A stretch of DNA of 58,092 nucleotides from NCBI GenBank assembly GCA_022496185.1, contig WTXG01000225.1, positions 1 through 58,092 on the forward strand, given 5' to 3'. The notes beneath the pieces were generated by a model, which was given only the letters and a program-made list of their open reading frames with translations, ran no database searches and was not told the origin of the DNA. The position numbers were made by a program, and so were the translations under genes. Of the stretch, positions 55,630 to 58,092 are shown one piece after another. Origin of the DNA: Multifurca ochricompacta (taxonomy: Eukaryota > Basidiomycota > Agaricomycetes > Russulales > Russulaceae). Within the stretch, counting starts at the first letter, position 1. Each line of letters opens with the position of its first letter.

Positions 55630-57650
55630 CCAGAGAAAACCACTTACGGTGATTCTTCTGGCGCCATCTTCTCCATGTATATATGCAAAGCAGAGAAGTT
55701 TGACAAGGAAAATGTGGAGGATTGGAAAGGAGGTGCAGAGGGTATCCTTGTCTTTGTACGCTTTCTGAAATCTTCCCCTTGCGACTATGGTTTCTTGTGT
55801 ATTTACAACGACCGTCCATTTCACATCTAGACCGGCCTGTTTTCCTCAACGGTGGGCACTTTCATCGCCATGAGCTACCCAAATCTACAACCGGATCCCA
55901 ACCTCGTCACTCAATCCCTCCTAGCTCAGATATCTCAACAATTCGCGTCTGGTTCGTCGAACGTGACGGTGCTTGATGCGACCCCCGTCCGGCACTGGCC
56001 AAACTGGTGATCTTTTTTTCCTTCAGCCCTCCCGCGCCTCCGTGGTTTTCATCAACTCGGTTTGGTATCTCAGTCTTGTGCTGAGCCTTACGTGCGCCCT
56101 TATGGCTACCCTTTTACAACGTAATGGGCGCGTAGATATCTTCAGGTCACCCAACGGAATCACGCGCCTCACATTCGCGCCTATGTTCGAGAGTACTTTG
56201 CGCGCGGTGCGCGCAGGTTCAACATCTCCGCCCTTGTTGAGGTGTTGCCTGCCTTGCTCCTCATCTCCGTCCTTCTCTTCTTCGCTTGGCTCGTCATCTT
56301 TACTTTCCGGGCGAAACATATCGTCCCATTTATCACCCTTTTGATCGTCTCCTTTTGTATTCTTTCCTATATCGCTCTCACGTTCGTGCCCCCTCATCTT
56401 TCACGATTGGTCCGTATCAAGCGCCATTGTCAGCCCTGATCTGGTACTACGTCCAAATTTTCACGCTACCGTTCTTCTCCGTTGCCTATCAGTGCGCGAA
56501 AATATTGCACGATAGGTTGGGTGCGGTTGACGAAGGAGTGGTCGAGGGATTCCGGAATCTGCAAAGTGACAAGGCAAAGTCATTGTCATTTTCGGAGGGT
56601 CTGATCTCTCGACTCGAGACTTCCACGAAAAAAAGAAAAGTGTCGCTGGAGGTGTACGGAATGTCCCTCAGCTGGACACTGAATCTGGTTGACGAAGACC
56701 ACGAACTGGAGGAATTCGTAGCCGGGATCCCTGGCTTTCACAAGTCGGAAGCCTAGCAGAACTCGGACCCGTAAGGCTCCACTGGTGCTGTGCTCGCGGC
56801 TCTCCCCGGCCCGACAAGCTTTCACATTCAGCTTCCATTTAGCATCATCCAACTAGTTCAACGAGCGATCACGAGCCACCTTTCAGAGTCTGTCCGACAA
56901 CGAAGGAACGCATGCCTGCCATGAGAGCGCTCCATTATATCCCCGACGGGATCCGTGAAGTTCTCGCGCCGTACGCGACGGAGGAGTACTACTGTTTGAA
57001 AAATCTTGCCGTTCTTGAACACGCCCGAGTCGTGAATGGGTCGAAGAGTTGTGGGAGACGCGTTTGAGGTCACTTTCTGCGGGTCGTCCCATGGACAGCA
57101 TCGAGATGGTGATTCGGACGATGGAACCGGTGGTGAGTTACCACTTGGATTACAACATCTCACCGATCTGGGTCATAATGATGTAGTGAAGTCAGGAACT
57201 ACAAGAACAGCAGGAACAGCAAAAGTGACATCAGCATCACCTTCTGCTATTTGAAACTTCTGCTGTTTCTCCCCTCTTTCTATTACTTCAGTGCAGGGAA
57301 TGAGATTGGCCTCAGGACTGGTGACCGTACTTCAACTCCGAGGTCGACTCTAGCTCTTCTGCACCTTCACCTTCACCCTCACCTGCACCAGCTCGAACTA
57401 ACAATCTACCGTCATTAATATCAACTACTCCTACTCTTCCTTCTCTGCTGCTACTGCTGCCGATACCACCAATACATCACCACCACCACCTTCCCTCCGT
57501 TCCGACGAGGAGACTTATTCATCTTTGCTTGTACGGGAAGTTGCCGCCGCTGGATATCTAGCCACGCACGTTCGTGTTCGTCGCCTTGAGGACGCCTTGC
57601 CGGCTAGTGAGTCGTTTGAGGATAATGGGGAACATGAAGTGTTTCCGTAG
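55630..57650 (+). pseudogene. DUF6535 membrane protein, frameshifted
   Basis: The order of blocks is that of the Agaricomycete DUF6535 family. FDKENVEDWKGGAEGILVF joins across an intron to TGLFSSTVGTFIAMSYPNL, then QPDPNLVTQSLLAQISQQF, NSVWYLSLVLSLTCALMATL, WARRYLQVTQRNHAPHIRAY, LVEVLPALLLISVLLFFAW, APLSALIWYYVQIF and VDEDHELEEFVAGIPGF. Three membrane segments are evident. The frame changes at about 56009 (after HWPNW), about 56120 (LLQR to WARRYL) and within a C run at 56389-56393, and later text near 56900-57650 is also broken. Three or more shifts argue for a pseudogene, though indels in homopolymers could be sequencing errors. DUF6535 has no known function. Confidence 0.75.
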
Positions 57651-58092
57651 CTGCTAGTACATATATATATATGTATGCGTAAGTATGGGTGTCTACCCCC
57701 TGGGCTTCGCTTGCGTTTGGGCTTGTCATATGTCCCTCCTCTTTCGCGGCTCTAGCTCTGGCTCTCAGTCAGAACCCCCTAGAATAGTTTCGGTTTTCGG
57801 AATTTTATTTATTACTCATGCATGCTCGTGCTCGTGCTCATGCTCATGCATAGAAGGTGTGTGCGCGGCGTAAGCCATGTGTACCGGTTTCAACTAATCA
57901 GGGGTGGCATACCCCACCATCACCAAGTCATCTTCATCTTCATCTTCATCTGTGAATGCGAATCGTGAATGAATGTTAAAAGATGGCCAGGATGAGGCAC
58001 TAGGCGCGCCCTACGCGTGCCATTGTCAGGGGCCCTGCCTTTTTATTTTTATTTTTTGTCTCATACAGTTGGATTATACATTGTACGGATCC
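57651..58092. other. Window end, no gene seen
   Basis: Contains an AT run near 57660-57672 and GCTCGTGCTCATGCTC repeats near 57825-57850. I see no supported reading frame. Confidence 0.5.

Noticed and set aside
1..58092. CRISPR arrays, rRNA and bacterial-type operons
   Set aside because: The genome is eukaryotic. No spaced direct repeats, no rRNA sequence and no ribosome-binding-site organisation were seen.
1..58092. tRNA genes
   Set aside because: Candidate T-loop strings (for example near 15461 and 43472, on the minus strand) lie inside introns or exons of supported genes and have no matching acceptor and anticodon arms.

Overview
The window is nuclear DNA from a filamentous basidiomycete, most likely an Agaricomycete. 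Genes carry many short introns (about 50-60 nt, GT..AG), including 6-nt and 18-nt exons. Several families typical of that group are present: Zn2Cys6 regulators of the basidiomycete type, F-box proteins of the 'LAHVCRNWR' type, DUF6535 membrane proteins and Crinkler-kinase fusions. No species call is possible from the sequence alone. All functions below come from reading the protein motifs; nothing was searched.

Layout. 1-4.5 kb: broken pieces of Crinkler (CRN)-kinase genes on both strands. 5.1-17.1 kb: two paralogous Zn2Cys6 transcription factors, both on the minus strand, with a small GPI-anchored Kre9/KNH-like wall protein between them. 17.7-18.3 kb: the protein phosphatase 1 inhibitor YPI1. 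18.3-28.2 kb: gene-poor, with two further CRN-kinase relics in direct orientation either side of a frameshifted F-box gene. 30.2-32.1 kb: the kinetochore gene DSN1. 32.5-36.2 kb: rearranged DNA, holding a copy of one intron of the first transcription factor, a copied CRN promoter segment, an inverted pair of CRN header fragments and a fold-back Ty1/copia-like element. 36.8-39.5 kb: the one CRN-kinase gene that still reads through. 39.7-54.9 kb: a compact housekeeping block (TFIIF beta TFG2, an unknown gene, indoleamine 2,3-dioxygenase, a MYND protein, the meiotic factor HOP2, a LEU5-type mitochondrial carrier and another unknown gene). 55.6-57.7 kb: a decayed DUF6535 gene.

Splice reconstruction by eye gives continuous reading frames for both transcription factors, KNH, YPI1, DSN1, CRN-kinase G, TFG2, the 41.4-44.3 kb unknown gene, IDO, MYND, HOP2, LEU5 and the 53.2-54.9 kb unknown gene. 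The remainder are relics.

Most interesting features: (1) a family of about seven CRN header / middle-domain / kinase copies, of which one is intact and the others are frameshifted, internally deleted or inverted; (2) a 6-nt microexon conserved in two paralogous Zn2Cys6 genes that supplies the codons just before, and part of, the third zinc-binding cysteine; (3) a roughly 2-kb fold-back retroelement next to duplicated and inverted CRN pieces; (4) an intron-sized copy of a transcription-factor intron 27 kb away, fused to a duplicated CRN upstream segment.
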